Counted from the stretch's first letter, positions 8,343 to 18,382 are shown. The stretch: 64,000 nucleotides of DNA from Rhizobium deserti (GCF_004358025.1 NZ_SMTL01000001.1:868001-932000), one strand, 5' to 3'. Notes: a model not told the origin generated them from the sequence alone. Program-made: numbers and translations.

Positions 8343-9563
8343 ATGAAGATCGCAGTTCTGGGCGGCGACGGTTTTGTCGGCTGGCCGACCTCGCTCCACC
8401 TGTCGGAGGCAGGCCACGACGTCCATATCCTCGACAATCTTTCGAGGCGCTGGATCGATACGGAACTCGGCGTTCAGTCCCTGACGCCCATGGACAGCAT
8501 CCAGGAGCGCACCCGCATCTGGCACGCCGAGACTGGCCGGCGTGTCCACTTCAACCTGATCGACCTTGCCAAGGATTATGAGCTCCTGAAGGGTTGGCTC
8601 GCCAAGAACCGCCCCGACGCCATCATTCACTTCGCCGAACAGCGGGCAGCGCCCTATTCGATGAAAAGCGACCGGCACAAGAACTACACGGTCAACAACA
8701 ACGTCAATGCGACCCACAACCTCCTCAACGCCCTGGTCGAGCTCGATCTGGATGCGCACCTCGTGCACCTGGGAACCATGGGCGTCTACGGCTATTCGAC
8801 GGTCGGGGCAGCCATTCCGGAGGGATATTTGCCGGTCGGTATTGAGACGGTCGACGGTCGCAGCGTGTCTCAGGAAATCCTCTATCCCAGCAATCCCGGC
8901 TCCATCTACCACATGACAAAGTGCCTGGATCAGCAGCTTTTCCAGTTCTATGCCAAGAACGACGGGCTGCGCATCACCGATCTGCATCAGGGCATTGTCT
9001 GGGGCACCCATACGCAACAGACCCGCCGCCATGAACAGTTGATCAACCGCTTCGACTATGACGGCGACTACGGCACTGTCCTTAATCGCTTCCTCATTCA
9101 GGCTGCAATCGGCCACCCTCTGACGGTGCATGGCACCGGCGGCCAGACGCGTGCCTTCATCCATATCCAGGATTCGGTTCGCTGCATCGAGATCGCCCTG
9201 AACAATCCTCCGGCCCGCGGCAGCCGCGTCGAGATCTTCAACCAGATGACTGAAACCCATCGGATACGCGACCTTGCAGAGATCGTGTCGAAGATGAGCG
9301 GCGCGCAGATTGCCTGGCTGCCCAATCCGCGCAAGGAAGCGCCGGAAAACGACCTGATCGTCCGCAACGAGAAGTTTCTGGGCCTCGGCCTTGAACCGAC
9401 GACCCTAGGCGAAGGCCTTTTGTCTGAAATCGTCGATGTCGCCCGAAAATATGCCTATCGCGTCGACCGTTCGCGGGTGCCGGCGGTCTCTGCCTGGACC
9501 AAGGACATTGCCGCCAAGGTGGAGCATGATCCGGAAGGCAAGCGGCTGAAATCAGTGTCCTGA
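8343..9563 (+). CDS. sqdB: UDP-sulfoquinovose synthase SqdB
   Basis: Extended short-chain dehydrogenase that converts UDP-glucose and sulfite to UDP-sulfoquinovose, the head-group donor for sulfolipid. The NAD-binding motif GGDGFVG is at residues 7-13. The SqdB/SQD1 hallmarks are present: SRRWIDTELG near residue 35, HFAEQRAAPYSMK near 95, LGTMGVYGY near 141, and the catalytic Tyr and Lys in IYHMTK near 181. Length 406 matches bacterial SqdB. It is the first gene of sqdB-sqdD-sqdC, with a GGAGAG-type binding site just before the ATG. Confidence 0.95.
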   Translation: MKIAVLGGDGFVGWPTSLHLSEAGHDVHILDNLSRRWIDTELGVQSLTPMDSIQERTRIWHAETGRRVHFNLIDLAKDYELLKGWLAKNRPDAIIHFAEQRAAPYSMKSDRHKNYTVNNNVNATHNLLNALVELDLDAHLVHLGTMGVYGYSTVGAAIPEGYLPVGIETVDGRSVSQEILYPSNPGSIYHMTKCLDQQLFQFYAKNDGLRITDLHQGIVWGTHTQQTRRHEQLINRFDYDGDYGTVLNRFLIQAAIGHPLTVHGTGGQTRAFIHIQDSVRCIEIALNNPPARGSRVEIFNQMTETHRIRDLAEIVSKMSGAQIAWLPNPRKEAPENDLIVRNEKFLGLGLEPTTLGEGLLSEIVDVARKYAYRVDRSRVPAVSAWTKDIAAKVEHDPEGKRLKSVS

Positions 9564-9575
9564 GGCAGCCTGACC

Positions 9576-10385
9576 ATGGCCAATGCCTTCGTCACCCTCG
9601 TGACCAATGCGGACTACACGATGGGCGCGATGGCGCTCGCCCGATCCATCCAGCGGACCGGAACGCATGCCGACATCGTCGTGCTGCATACCGGAGGCGT
9701 CTCGCAAGACGACCTCTTGCCTCTGCAGTCACTCGGGTGCCGGATGGTGGCTGTCGAACATCTACCATTATCCGACGCCTTCAATGAGCGGCATGCGCGC
9801 CGAAACCTTCACGGAGCAGCGCCTTTCACCAAAGGGCGCAAGCCCAATTTCCACACGCCTCTCGACAATTTCTGCAAACTGCGCCTTTGGCAGCTCACAG
9901 ATTACCAGACCTGCGTCTTTATCGACGCGGATGCTCTGGTCCTGAAGAACGTTGACAAGCTTTTCGATTATCCGGAGTTTTCCGCCGCGCCAAACCTTTA
10001 CGAGAGCCTGGCCGATTTCCGCCGGCTGAATTCGGGCGTCTTCGTCGCCAAGCCTTCGCTGGCGACTTTCGAGGCCATGCTTGTCGCTCTAGACCAGCCA
10101 GATGCCTTCTGGCGGCGCACCGACCAAACATTTTTGGAAGCCTTTTTCCCCGACTGGCACGGTCTGCCTGTCTTCATGAACATGCTGCAGTATGTCTGGT
10201 TCAACATGCCGGGGCTGTGGGACTGGCGCAGCATCGGCATTCTCCACTATCAGTATGAGAAGCCATGGGAGACGGATCACCCCCGATCGAACGAGCTGAA
10301 GCCGTTGATTGATCTCTGGCACGCTTTCCACGACGGAAGGGTAATTGACATCCGTTCGCTTCCGCCGCCCGCCGGAGCCGCATGA
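9576..10385 (+). CDS. sqdD: Sulfolipid glycosyltransferase SqdD (GT8-like)
   Basis: Glycogenin/GT8-like enzyme with the metal-binding DAD motif at residues 117-119 in FIDADALVL and an LNSGVFV loop near residue 150. The order sqdB-sqdD-sqdC is that of Rhodobacter sphaeroides, where sqdD encodes the putative transferase that moves sulfoquinovose to diacylglycerol. Length 269 fits. It starts 12 bases after sqdB and its stop overlaps the sqdC start (ATGA). The sqdD name rests on this operon order plus the fold, not on an alignment. Confidence 0.85.
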   Translation: MANAFVTLVTNADYTMGAMALARSIQRTGTHADIVVLHTGGVSQDDLLPLQSLGCRMVAVEHLPLSDAFNERHARRNLHGAAPFTKGRKPNFHTPLDNFCKLRLWQLTDYQTCVFIDADALVLKNVDKLFDYPEFSAAPNLYESLADFRRLNSGVFVAKPSLATFEAMLVALDQPDAFWRRTDQTFLEAFFPDWHGLPVFMNMLQYVWFNMPGLWDWRSIGILHYQYEKPWETDHPRSNELKPLIDLWHAFHDGRVIDIRSLPPPAGAA

Positions 10386-11272
10386 TGAGGGTGCTGGTGT
10401 CGGGCGGAACCGGCTTTGTCGGTCGCTATATTGTGGAGGGGCTGCTGACGGCCGGGTACCAGGTCGTGATCGGCGGCCGAAGGCCGCCTGCCCCTGATCT
10501 GTTCGACCGGCCCGTCGGCTTCGTGCCGCTATTTCTGGATCCGGACCTGGATCAAAGCCATGCCTTCGAAACCGTGAAATTCTTTGTCCATGCGGCGTTC
10601 GATCATGTTCCCGGCCGATATCGCGGTGGAGAAGGCACTGACCCGCAGCAGTTCCGCCGCCTTAATCTTGATGGCACCGTCCGCCTCTTCGAAACGGCCA
10701 AGAGAGCAGGCGTGCAACGGGCTGTCTTCCTGTCCAGCCGCGCCGTTTATGATGGCCTGCCCCTCGGCACGAAGCTCAGCGAGGATCTCCGGCTTTGCCC
10801 CAACAGCCTTTACGGCGAGATCAAGCTGGGCGCGGAGCAGGAGATCGCCGCCCTGTCGGAACCGCGCTTCATTACCGCCAGCCTCAGGGCCACTGGCATT
10901 TATGGCGATCTGCAGCCCAACAAATGGGACGAGCTCTTGTCCGACTTCCTGTCCGGCAAGCCCGTTCTGTCGCGCGCTGGAACTGAGGTCCATGGACGCG
11001 ATCTCGCGGCGGCGGTGCGGCTGATGCTGGAAAGCGACGGGCAAGAGATTGGCGGCCAAAGCTTCAACTTGTCGGATGTCACCACCGACACCCGCGAAAT
11101 CCTGCAGCATCTGCACCATCCGGAGGGCCTCCTGCCGCCTGTGGCAGACCGGCAGTCGATCAACGTCATGCCGGTGGACAAGATACGAGGCCTTGGATGG
11201 CAACCGGGCGGACAGCCGCTGCTCGCGAGAACCGTCGAAAACTTGGGCCGTAAGCTCAGTGCTGCTGTCTGA
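10382..11272 (+). CDS. sqdC: SqdC-like NAD-dependent epimerase/dehydratase
   Basis: Extended SDR protein of 296 residues. Rossmann motif GGTGFVG is at residues 8-14, and a Tyr-x3-Lys pair (YGEIK) lies near residue 142. It overlaps sqdD by four bases and is the third gene of the operon, matching sqdC of Rhodobacter, whose loss changes sulfolipid-related products. Its exact substrate is not settled. The 3' end overlaps the convergent gene below by 17 bases. Confidence 0.8.
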   Translation: MMRVLVSGGTGFVGRYIVEGLLTAGYQVVIGGRRPPAPDLFDRPVGFVPLFLDPDLDQSHAFETVKFFVHAAFDHVPGRYRGGEGTDPQQFRRLNLDGTVRLFETAKRAGVQRAVFLSSRAVYDGLPLGTKLSEDLRLCPNSLYGEIKLGAEQEIAALSEPRFITASLRATGIYGDLQPNKWDELLSDFLSGKPVLSRAGTEVHGRDLAAAVRLMLESDGQEIGGQSFNLSDVTTDTREILQHLHHPEGLLPPVADRQSINVMPVDKIRGLGWQPGGQPLLARTVENLGRKLSAAV

Positions 11273-11621
11273 ACCGTTTCATCCTGACCTCTTCCTTGGT
11301 CTTTTCCATGGCCTTCTTGTGCTCTTCGGCCCATTTCTGGCCCGCGTCGCCACCCCACAAAAGCCAGGCGATATAGCCAGCAGATGGGTTTTCGTCGTTG
11401 CCGAAGTTTTCCGCACGCTTGTCGACGCTATGGCGTGCGAAATAGCTGACCATGCGCTTGACCGTCTTGTCCGACAGAATTTTCTGATGCTTCAGGTCGC
11501 GGGCTCGTGCTATGCCGATCGTGGTGCCGCCGCGGCGAAACTTGGCCCGCAGTTCCAGGCCTTTCTCGGCAGCCGCCGCCACTTCAGCCGGCGGCCGTTC
11601 CTCGGGATGTCCATCAGCCAT
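11256..11621 (-). CDS. Conserved hypothetical protein, phage-head-like motif
   Basis: A 121-residue basic, soluble protein. The central segment (ARDLKHQKILSDKT, MVSYFARHSVDK, then NPSAGYIAWLLWGGDAG) resembles a short module I associate with phage portal/prohead-protease proteins and with stand-alone rhizobial proteins; this is recollection, not an alignment. No catalytic motif is evident. It overlaps the upstream TUDOR-like gene by 8 bases, so the two are probably co-transcribed. Its 3' end overlaps sqdC in the convergent direction. Function unknown. Confidence 0.7.
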   Translation of the reverse strand: MADGHPEERPPAEVAAAAEKGLELRAKFRRGGTTIGIARARDLKHQKILSDKTVKRMVSYFARHSVDKRAENFGNDENPSAGYIAWLLWGGDAGQKWAEEHKKAMEKTKEEVRMKRFRQQH

Positions 11622-11835
11622 GGGTCTTCTTCAGCTCCGACTGGCTCTTCAGAACCCGATCACCATCTTCCTGCTTGATCAGGAAGGCTGGCTCTTCCTT
11701 GTCTGCCTTACGCTTGACGGTCTTGCCTTTGATCTTGCGCTCGACATCGCTGGTGAATTTCTCGGCGACCTTGCCCTCGGCTTTGGACCGTCCCCACTTC
11801 CACTCGACGTCATTTCCGACATTGATTTTCTGCAT
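11614..11835 (-). CDS. DUF2945 / hypervirulence-associated TUDOR-domain protein
   Basis: A 73-residue, lysine-rich protein with the pattern of the small family named for fungal hypervirulence proteins: VGNDVEWKWG near the N-terminus, GKVAEKF, then a basic core (KIKGKTVKRKADKEEPAFLIKQEDG) and a conserved VLKSQSEL end. The ATG at 11835 has an AAAGGAGAG site about 7 bases away; the frame also contains a GTG one codon upstream. The role is unknown in bacteria, though a small beta-barrel binding nucleic acid or protein tails is suggested by the fold name. Confidence 0.75.
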   Translation of the reverse strand: MQKINVGNDVEWKWGRSKAEGKVAEKFTSDVERKIKGKTVKRKADKEEPAFLIKQEDGDRVLKSQSELKKTHG

Positions 11836-11890
11836 CACGCTCTCCTTTGTTTGCAGAAGAACTGAGAGAAGCCGCTCGATGTTCCGAAAT

Positions 11891-12418
11891 TCAGGATTTC
11901 AAATCCAGGTCGCCGTCCCGCCAGATCACATGCCGGGGCGTTGACGGAAGATCCTCAATCGCTTCTGCGATGAAATAAGGCGGGATATCCAGCGTCTTCA
12001 AAGCCGGCTTCGTCGCCCTCGCCCACTTGAACTCCAGTTCATGCCCATCCTGCACCCGGTGCACGATATCGCTTATATGAAATGGGAAGCGCTCAGGGAG
12101 GTTCATCAGGTAGTAGAGACCGAATTCGTGGAAATCCTGGCCTTCGTAATGGAAGAAGTTTTCGACCGACCAGAGCAAGCGCTCGACCGTCACCTCGACC
12201 CCCAGCTCTTCCATCATCTCCCGCTTCAGCGTTTCGGCTGACGTTTCTCCGACTTCTGCTCGACCGCCCGGAAAGGTCCAGAAGGGCTCATGCACCGCGC
12301 GGTGGACGAGAACATGGCCCTCGCGAAATGCCAGACCCGCTATCCGCATCTGGAAGATGCGTTTCCGCTTGAACTTGATACGAATACGGAGGTCTGGGGC
12401 CTTGCCGTCTTCACTCAT
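11891..12418 (-). CDS. Nudix hydrolase
   Basis: Has an intact Nudix box at about residues 52-74: G-x5-E-x7-REMMEELGV, the catalytic Mg2+-binding signature for hydrolysis of nucleoside diphosphates linked to another moiety. The substrate cannot be read from the sequence. Length 175. The start overlaps the ruvB stop by 8 bases, so it is probably translated from the ruv transcript. Confidence 0.9.
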   Translation of the reverse strand: MSEDGKAPDLRIRIKFKRKRIFQMRIAGLAFREGHVLVHRAVHEPFWTFPGGRAEVGETSAETLKREMMEELGVEVTVERLLWSVENFFHYEGQDFHEFGLYYLMNLPERFPFHISDIVHRVQDGHELEFKWARATKPALKTLDIPPYFIAEAIEDLPSTPRHVIWRDGDLDLKS

Positions 12419-13448
12419 CGTCCAGGTTCATCCGGAATTGCGCCGCTTCCAAATCCTTGGGCGGCTGCAGCCCGAGATGCTTCCAGGCATTTGCCGTCAA
12501 AACCCGCCCACGCGGCGTCCGCTGGATGAAGCCCTGCTGGATCATATAGGGCTCGATAATATCTTCGATGGCGTCGCGTGGCTCAGACAAGCCCGCGGCA
12601 ATGGTCTCGATACCGACAGGCCCGCCGCCGAAGTTCACGGCGATCATGTTGAGGTAGCGCTTGTCGAGCTGATCGAGGCCCATGTTGTCGACCAGAAGCC
12701 TCGTCAGAGCTTCGTCGGCGATTTCCTTGGTGACGGCTTCCGCACGCGCCACCTCTGCAAAATCACGAACACGCCGCAGGAGGCGGCCGGCAATGCGAGG
12801 CGTTCCACGTGCGCGGCGGGCAATTTCCCTTGCGCCATTGTCTGTCATCGGCAGGTTCATCAGCCGCGCCCCGCGCCGCACGATAAGTTCCAGCTCCTCC
12901 ACCGTGTAGAAGGCCAAGCGCACCGGAATGCCGAAACGATCCCGAAGCGGCGTTGTGAGGAGTCCCAGCCGTGTCGTCGCCGCCACCAGGGTGAATTTCG
13001 ACAGGTCGATCTTCACGGAGCGGGCGGCCGGCCCTTCGCCGATGATCAGATCGAGCTGGAAATCCTCCATGGCTGGATACAGGATTTCCTCGACAGCTGG
13101 ATTGAGCCGATGAATCTCGTCGATGAACAGCACGTCGCGGTCTTCGAGATTGGTCAAAAGGGCTGCAAGATCGCCCGCCTTGGCGATCACCGGCCCGGAG
13201 GTTGACCGGAAGTTGACCCCCAGTTCCTTGGCCATGATCTGCGCCAGCGTCGTCTTGCCAAGTCCAGGCGGCCCGACGAAAAGCACGTGATCGAGCGCCT
13301 CGCCGCGGTTCTTGGCAGCTTCAATGAAGACCTTCAGATTGGCGCGCGCCTCCGCCTGGCCGGTGAACTCGTCCAGCGACTGCGGGCGCAGCGTTACATC
13401 CAGGTCTTCGCCCCGCTTTTCCGGCGTGATCAGGCGGGAGTCAGTCAT
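12411..13448 (-). CDS. ruvB: Holliday junction helicase RuvB
   Basis: AAA+ motor that drives branch migration with RuvA. Walker [10 protein letters not shown] is at residues 59-67 and Walker [10 protein letters not shown] near 108. A RuvB sensor region ([10 protein letters not shown], about 154) and a C-terminal winged-helix domain (about 255-345) follow. Length 345 is normal. The gene lies 70 bases after ruvA. Confidence 0.98.
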   Translation of the reverse strand: MTDSRLITPEKRGEDLDVTLRPQSLDEFTGQAEARANLKVFIEAAKNRGEALDHVLFVGPPGLGKTTLAQIMAKELGVNFRSTSGPVIAKAGDLAALLTNLEDRDVLFIDEIHRLNPAVEEILYPAMEDFQLDLIIGEGPAARSVKIDLSKFTLVAATTRLGLLTTPLRDRFGIPVRLAFYTVEELELIVRRGARLMNLPMTDNGAREIARRARGTPRIAGRLLRRVRDFAEVARAEAVTKEIADEALTRLLVDNMGLDQLDKRYLNMIAVNFGGGPVGIETIAAGLSEPRDAIEDIIEPYMIQQGFIQRTPRGRVLTANAWKHLGLQPPKDLEAAQFRMNLDDE

Positions 13449-13518
13449 GGGGATATTTCCATTATGATTTTCGGCCCATCAATACACCAAGACGTGCGTC
13501 TTGCCATCCGCTGCAGGA

Positions 13519-14136
13519 CTATCGCGCCAGCTCCTTCAGGCCGAGCCGGATGAGCCTGGCACTGTCGGCGCCTTCGCCTGCCGTCTTCATTGCGGCGGCA
13601 ACGGCATTGGCGGCCTGATCACGGGAATAGCCGAGATTGGTAAGCGCCGACACGGCATCGGCAACCGGTGCGGCCGCTACGCCCTCGCCCAGTTCCTGCT
13701 TGAGGCCGATCGTGGCCGATGCCTCGCCGGCAAAAGCCGGAGCCTTGTTCTTAAGCTCGGTGACAATCCTGACGGCTACTTTCGGGCCTACCCCCGGCGC
13801 TCGCGACACGGCCGTCTTGTCTTGCAGGGCGATCGCGTTGGCAAGTTCGGAGGGTGTCAAGGTTGAGAGCACTGCCAGCGCCACCTTGGCGCCGACGCCC
13901 TGCACGCTCTGCAGCAGGTTGAACCATTCGCGCTCCAGAGCCGTCAGGAAGCCAAAAAGCTTGAACTGGTCTTCGCGCACATAGGTTTCGATAAAAAGCA
14001 CGATCGCTTCGCCGACCGATCCCATCCTTGCCAGCACCCGTGAAGAACAGAAGACCTCGTAGCAGACGCCATGCACGTCAACGAGCACATAATCGTCGCC
14101 AATCTCGTCGATACTGCCTTTAAGCTTGCCGATCAT
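13519..14136 (-). CDS. ruvA: Holliday junction DNA-binding protein RuvA
   Basis: 205-residue RuvA. The N-terminal OB domain ([26 protein letters not shown]) is followed by the helix-hairpin-helix repeats ([16 protein letters not shown] near residue 72; [14 protein letters not shown] near 107) and a C-terminal three-helix domain that binds RuvB. It tetramerises on four-way junctions. The ruvC-ruvA-ruvB order is standard, with a 55-base gap after ruvC. Confidence 0.98.
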   Translation of the reverse strand: MIGKLKGSIDEIGDDYVLVDVHGVCYEVFCSSRVLARMGSVGEAIVLFIETYVREDQFKLFGFLTALEREWFNLLQSVQGVGAKVALAVLSTLTPSELANAIALQDKTAVSRAPGVGPKVAVRIVTELKNKAPAFAGEASATIGLKQELGEGVAAAPVADAVSALTNLGYSRDQAANAVAAAMKTAGEGADSARLIRLGLKELAR

Positions 14137-14191
14137 GGAAAGGTCCGTCCGGAAAGTTGATCAAGATGAGTGTCAGCAGAGCGTCAGGCCA

Positions 14192-14701
14192 TCAGCCGGC
14201 CAGTGCCTGCCGCATGCGCTGTCCGCCGCGATTATGAGCATGGCAAATGGCGATCGCCAAGGCGTCCGCGGCATCATTGCCCTTAAACTCGGCCTTGGGC
14301 ATGAGGATCTTCAGCATCATGTGGATCTGCTGCTTCTCCCCGTGGCCGACGCCGATCACCGACTTCTTGACTGCATTTGGTGCATATTCGGCAACCGGCA
14401 GCCCGGCCCGGGCCGGCACCAGCATGACGACGCCGCGGGCCTGCCCCAGCTTCAAGGTGGCCACCGCATCCTTGTTGACGAAGGTTTGCTCCACCGCCGC
14501 CTCATCGGGCTGATAGGCATGCACCACGTCCGCAAGCCCGTCATGCAACTGGCAAAGGCGCGAAGCGAGGTCCATGTCGCCGTCGGAGGTCACGGTCCCC
14601 GATGCGACGAAGCGGAGACTGTTGCCCAGGGTCTCGATGATCCCCCACCCCGTGCGGCGAAGGCCGGGGTCGATCCCGATAATGCGAATCGTGTGTGTCA
14701 T
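14192..14701 (-). CDS. ruvC: Crossover junction endodeoxyribonuclease RuvC
   Basis: Holliday junction resolvase with an RNase H fold. Acidic catalytic residues are seen as Asp11 in [14 protein letters not shown], the Glu of AAVEQTF, and the C-terminal cluster [15 protein letters not shown] start it at the ATG at 14701 (MTHTIRIIG), which gives 169 residues, close to the family norm. An in-frame extension up to 14752 lacks similarity to the RuvC N-terminus. Confidence 0.95.
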   Translation of the reverse strand: MTHTIRIIGIDPGLRRTGWGIIETLGNSLRFVASGTVTSDGDMDLASRLCQLHDGLADVVHAYQPDEAAVEQTFVNKDAVATLKLGQARGVVMLVPARAGLPVAEYAPNAVKKSVIGVGHGEKQQIHMMLKILMPKAEFKGNDAADALAIAICHAHNRGGQRMRQALAG

Positions 14702-14873
14702 GTGCGTGATCTTAGCGTCCATAAGCATGGAGTGCCATGCAAATGTGAACAAACCAGAAACAGGTCGTTGTTAACCCTTCATTAACCATAGAAGGACCCG
14801 GCTGTTATCTTGGGGCAACATGGGCCTTTGCCACGCGTTGACGCTCAGGTTGGACGGACAAGAGGAGACAATC

Positions 14874-16280
14874 ATGTTGCAGAAACAGCAATCCCTTTCC
14901 TTCAGGCTCGTCACGGCAATCGTAGCCGAGGCGGCCGTGCTGGCAGCGCTTCTCATTGTGCTTTCTCCTCCCCTGACCGGACCCCAATTGATGATGGCGA
15001 TGGTCATCTTGGCAGCGGTGACGCTTGGCTTCGCCGTGCTGGTCAAGCGTCTGCTGGCATCTTCCGAGAGCTTCCCGCTGCATGGGTTCGACAATGCCGC
15101 AACCACAGCCGTGCCACATCCAGAACCGGCGCCGGACCACCTTTATCTGCCCTCTGCGGCACCTCAACAGTCGTCGCATCTCAATCTTGTACACTTTGCA
15201 AATTCCGACGAGGTTATGGAGGGACTGATCGGAAAGACGGACGAGAATCATCACGAAAACTCCGGCGATGAGCGCGAGCAGGCAGAGGAACTGAAGACGG
15301 TGGTGGCGGCGCTGGACGTCGGCCTGCGGCGGTTTGCTTCCGGCGATCTCACGGCACGGATCGAGGCCCCGCTTCCCGCGGAGTTCGAAGGCCTGCGTTC
15401 CGACTTCAACCATTCCCTTGAAGGCATGGAAGAAGTGCTCGACGACATTGGCAGCAGCGCAGCAACACTGCATGGCTGCCAGGCCGATCTTCAGGCGGAC
15501 ATCAAGGCGCTTATGCAGTCTGCTGCCTCACAAACGGCCGAGATCGCGCGGACGGCAACGGAAACGGCCGTGCTTTCCGAGACGGTCCGGGCGCGGCAAG
15601 CGCAGGCCGGTTACACGGCAAGCGCCGGCTACAGCGCACTGCTTGATCTGCCGCGCGCAAGGCAGACGGTGGATGGGGTCGCGTCGGCGATGCAGGCGCT
15701 CGCCACGTCATCGGCCAAGACCGCCTCGCTAAACGAGGAAATCATGAACATCGCCTTCAAGGCTAACCTCCTGGCGATGAACCTGAAGCTTCAGGCTGGC
15801 AAGACAGGGCAAGCCGGTGATGACATGCATGCGGCGGGAGACGAGTTCCGGCACTTGGCCGAACAAATGGCCGAAGCGGCCAAGGCGAATGCCCACCTGA
15901 GCCGCACGACCTCGCAAGCAGCCACGCTCGGTGTCGGCGCTGCCGACAAGGTTTCGGGGGAATTCGACGCAATGGCCGTTTATCTCAAGGCGATACACGA
16001 AAAGGCGGCCGGCATGGCTGAAAACGCCGGCAAGGAAAAAGCCGCCTTGGACAGCTTGAGATCTACCATGATGAAGCTTGCCCGGACGAGCCGCGAACAT
16101 GCGATGACAATGGAAACGCTACGGACGAGGACGGATGTCATCAGTCGCGAGGTTGCCTTTGTCGATCGCCATGCCAGCCGCTTTATCCCGATCCGGACAA
16201 TCCAGCCCGGGAGCATCTTCAAGCCGCAACCACAGGGTGGGCCGAAGCCCGGCGCCCATTTGCGGCTGGTCAAGTCCTGA
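14874..16280 (+). CDS. Degenerate methyl-accepting chemotaxis-like protein
   Basis: Two N-terminal membrane helices (about residues 7-28 and 36-52 of 468) with almost no periplasmic loop, then an acidic linker, a HAMP-like segment (about 135-190, with RRFASGDLTARIEAPLP) and a long coiled coil. The canonical receptor tip around the conserved E-A-A-R-A-G core is altered: the region reads IAFKANLLAMNLKLQAG (about residue 295), with conserved Glu replaced. Because the tip is what binds CheA and CheW, normal chemotaxis coupling is doubtful. Start ATG 14874 has AGAGGAG upstream; a TTG/GTG extension to 14820 is less likely. It is divergent from ruvC. Confidence 0.8.
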   Translation: MLQKQQSLSFRLVTAIVAEAAVLAALLIVLSPPLTGPQLMMAMVILAAVTLGFAVLVKRLLASSESFPLHGFDNAATTAVPHPEPAPDHLYLPSAAPQQSSHLNLVHFANSDEVMEGLIGKTDENHHENSGDEREQAEELKTVVAALDVGLRRFASGDLTARIEAPLPAEFEGLRSDFNHSLEGMEEVLDDIGSSAATLHGCQADLQADIKALMQSAASQTAEIARTATETAVLSETVRARQAQAGYTASAGYSALLDLPRARQTVDGVASAMQALATSSAKTASLNEEIMNIAFKANLLAMNLKLQAGKTGQAGDDMHAAGDEFRHLAEQMAEAAKANAHLSRTTSQAATLGVGAADKVSGEFDAMAVYLKAIHEKAAGMAENAGKEKAALDSLRSTMMKLARTSREHAMTMETLRTRTDVISREVAFVDRHASRFIPIRTIQPGSIFKPQPQGGPKPGAHLRLVKS

Positions 16281-16382
16281 GCGGTCGCGGCGAATCGTCT
16301 TGCGCAAAGGGGTCGCATTTGCGGATCTGGCTGCCTAGATAACGATAAAGCACTTTCTGCTCATTTGTTTCAGGACATGTCG

Positions 16383-17390
16383 ATGATCCCTTTTTCCATT
16401 CTCGATCTTTCGCCGATCGGCGAAGGCTACAGCATTAGTGACGCGCTTGATCAGTCCCGCCGCTTGGCCGTAAAGGCTGAGGAACAAGGTTTTAACCGCC
16501 TCTGGCTGGCAGAACATCACGGCATGCCCGGCATTGCCAGCGCGGCGACCGCCATCGTCATTTCGCATGTGGGTGCGGCCACCAAGAAGATCCGCATCGG
16601 CTCGGGCGGCGTCATGCTGCCGAACCATTCTCCGCTCGTGGTTGCCGAACAGTTCGGCACGCTGGAGGCGCTTTTCCCCGGCCGGGTCGATCTCGGCCTC
16701 GGCCGGGCGCCGGGCACGGACATGCGCACGGCCAGCGCCCTGCGTCGCAATCTCGAAGCCGGCGCCGAAAACTTTCCGCACGACATTCTCGAGCTTCAGC
16801 GCCTGCTGGGGACGCCGGAGCCGAACCAGGCGCTGCTTGCCGTTCCCGGCATGGAAGCGCATGTGCCGATCTGGCTGCTCGGCTCCAGCATCTACAGTGC
16901 CCATCTCGCGGCTGCACTCGGCCTTCCCTACGCCTTCGCCTCGCATTTCGCGCCCGACATGCTGATGGACGCCATCGCCATCTACCGCGAGCGTTTCCAG
17001 CCATCGATCGAGCTCGAAAAACCCTATGTCATGGTTGGCGTCATGGGCGTCGCAGCGGATACCGACAGGGAAGCGGAAAGACTGTTCACCTCGGCGCAGC
17101 AGCAGTTCCTCAACCTGCGCAAGAACGTCCGCACACCCTTCCCAAAGCCGGTCGACAGCATGGAAGGCTTGTGGAGCCCGATGGAAAAGATGAATGTCGA
17201 GCACACATTGCGTTACGCGGCGGTTGGCTCCGTCGCGACGGTCGAAGCGCAGCTCAAGGAGTTTCTGGAAGAAACCGGGGCAGACGAGCTGATCATTTCC
17301 ATGCCGGTCCACGACGTGGATGCGCGCCTGCATTCGGTCGAACTGTTTGCGAGCCTGCCCTTGATGGAGAGACGAGCCATCGCGGCATGA
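16383..17390 (+). CDS. Luciferase-like flavin monooxygenase (LLM class)
   Basis: Bacterial luciferase-like TIM-barrel of about 335 residues. The family opening [14 protein letters not shown] is followed by [16 protein letters not shown] (flavin/substrate region), VRIGSGG-like and [10 protein letters not shown] (about residue 110). Proteins of this type usually need a partner flavin reductase for reduced FMN, and none lies next door. I start at ATG 16383 because AGGA is 7 bases away; ATG 16377 and TTG 16365 lie just upstream in frame. Substrate unknown. Confidence 0.85.
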   Translation: MIPFSILDLSPIGEGYSISDALDQSRRLAVKAEEQGFNRLWLAEHHGMPGIASAATAIVISHVGAATKKIRIGSGGVMLPNHSPLVVAEQFGTLEALFPGRVDLGLGRAPGTDMRTASALRRNLEAGAENFPHDILELQRLLGTPEPNQALLAVPGMEAHVPIWLLGSSIYSAHLAAALGLPYAFASHFAPDMLMDAIAIYRERFQPSIELEKPYVMVGVMGVAADTDREAERLFTSAQQQFLNLRKNVRTPFPKPVDSMEGLWSPMEKMNVEHTLRYAAVGSVATVEAQLKEFLEETGADELIISMPVHDVDARLHSVELFASLPLMERRAIAA

Positions 17391-17410
17391 GCCGAGGGTT
17401 ATAAGTCAAA

Positions 17411-17437
17411 AAGTGCCGCGCCCGCGGCACCCTTTTT
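17411..17437. terminator. Bidirectional terminator, monooxygenase/yebC
   Basis: An 8-bp GC stem (17413-17420 with 17423-17430) flanked by A-rich sequence on the left and a TTTTT run on the right, between two convergent genes. It can act in both directions. Confidence 0.8.
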
Positions 17438-17460
17438 AGATCAGTTGAACGAGCTCCGGA

Positions 17461-18207
17461 TCAGGCGGAAAGCCTGGCCATGACCTCTTCCGAGACCTCG
17501 AAGTTGGAAAACACAGCCTGAACGTCGTCGTCGTCTTCCAGGCTGTCGATGAGCTTCATCAACGACTCGGCCTTTTCCTGGTCCACATCGATGGTGTTCT
17601 GCGGCTTCCAGACCGTCTTAACAGTATCGGCTTCGCCGAGCGCCGCTTCCAGAGCCTTGGAGACTTCGCCGAGACTTTCGAAGGCGCAGGTGATCGTATG
17701 CCCATCCTCGTCCGACACTACGTCGTCCGCACCCGCCTCGATCGCCGCTTCCATTACCTTGTCGGCATCCCCGACGGACGGCTTGTAAGTAATCTCGCCT
17801 AGATGGTCGAAGGAGAAGGACACCGAGCCGGTTTCGCCAAGCGTTCCACCGCCCTTGGTAAAGATTGACCGCACATTGGACGCAGTCCGGTTGCGGTTGT
17901 CGGTCAGCGCTTCAACGATGATCGCCGTGCCGCCCGGACCATAGCCTTCGTAGCGGATGTAATCGTAGTTCTCAGCGTCGGCACCAGATGCCTTCTTGAT
18001 GGCACGATCGATGTTGTCCTTCGGCATCGACTGGGCCTTGGCATTCTGAATAGCCAGACGCAGCGCTGCGTTCATGGCCGGATCAGGAAGTCCAGTCTTT
18101 GCAGCAACAGTGATTTCGCGTGCAAGCTTGGAAAACATCTTCGACCGGATGCCGTCCTGCTTGCCCTTGCGGTGCATGATGTTCTTGAACTGTGAATGGC
18201 CGGCCAT
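17461..18207 (-). CDS. YebC/PmpR family protein
   Basis: 248-residue YebC. Begins [18 protein letters not shown] and shows the family motifs [22 protein letters not shown] and YEGYGPGG. Members act as DNA-binding regulators in some bacteria and as translation factors for proline-rich stalls in others; which role applies here cannot be told. Start ATG at 18207. Confidence 0.95.
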   Translation of the reverse strand: MAGHSQFKNIMHRKGKQDGIRSKMFSKLAREITVAAKTGLPDPAMNAALRLAIQNAKAQSMPKDNIDRAIKKASGADAENYDYIRYEGYGPGGTAIIVEALTDNRNRTASNVRSIFTKGGGTLGETGSVSFSFDHLGEITYKPSVGDADKVMEAAIEAGADDVVSDEDGHTITCAFESLGEVSKALEAALGEADTVKTVWKPQNTIDVDQEKAESLMKLIDSLEDDDDVQAVFSNFEVSEEVMARLSA

Positions 18208-18382
18208 GACAACCCTGACGCTATGGTTCGTTTGGAATGGCGCCTTATAATTTCGATGTTGTGACCGTTCAAGGCATTTCGCGCAGCCGGCTGGCCTCTC
18301 GGGCCGCGGGCTCGCAACACAGGAGGAACAAAGCTACGGCCTCCCCGTTTTCTGCCGGAGAAAACAACAAGGGAGACCCCCT

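Noticed and set aside
8340-9260. 306-codon minus-strand frame over sqdB
   Set aside because: It lies on the opposite strand of sqdB, whose domain motifs are complete, and has no likeness of its own.
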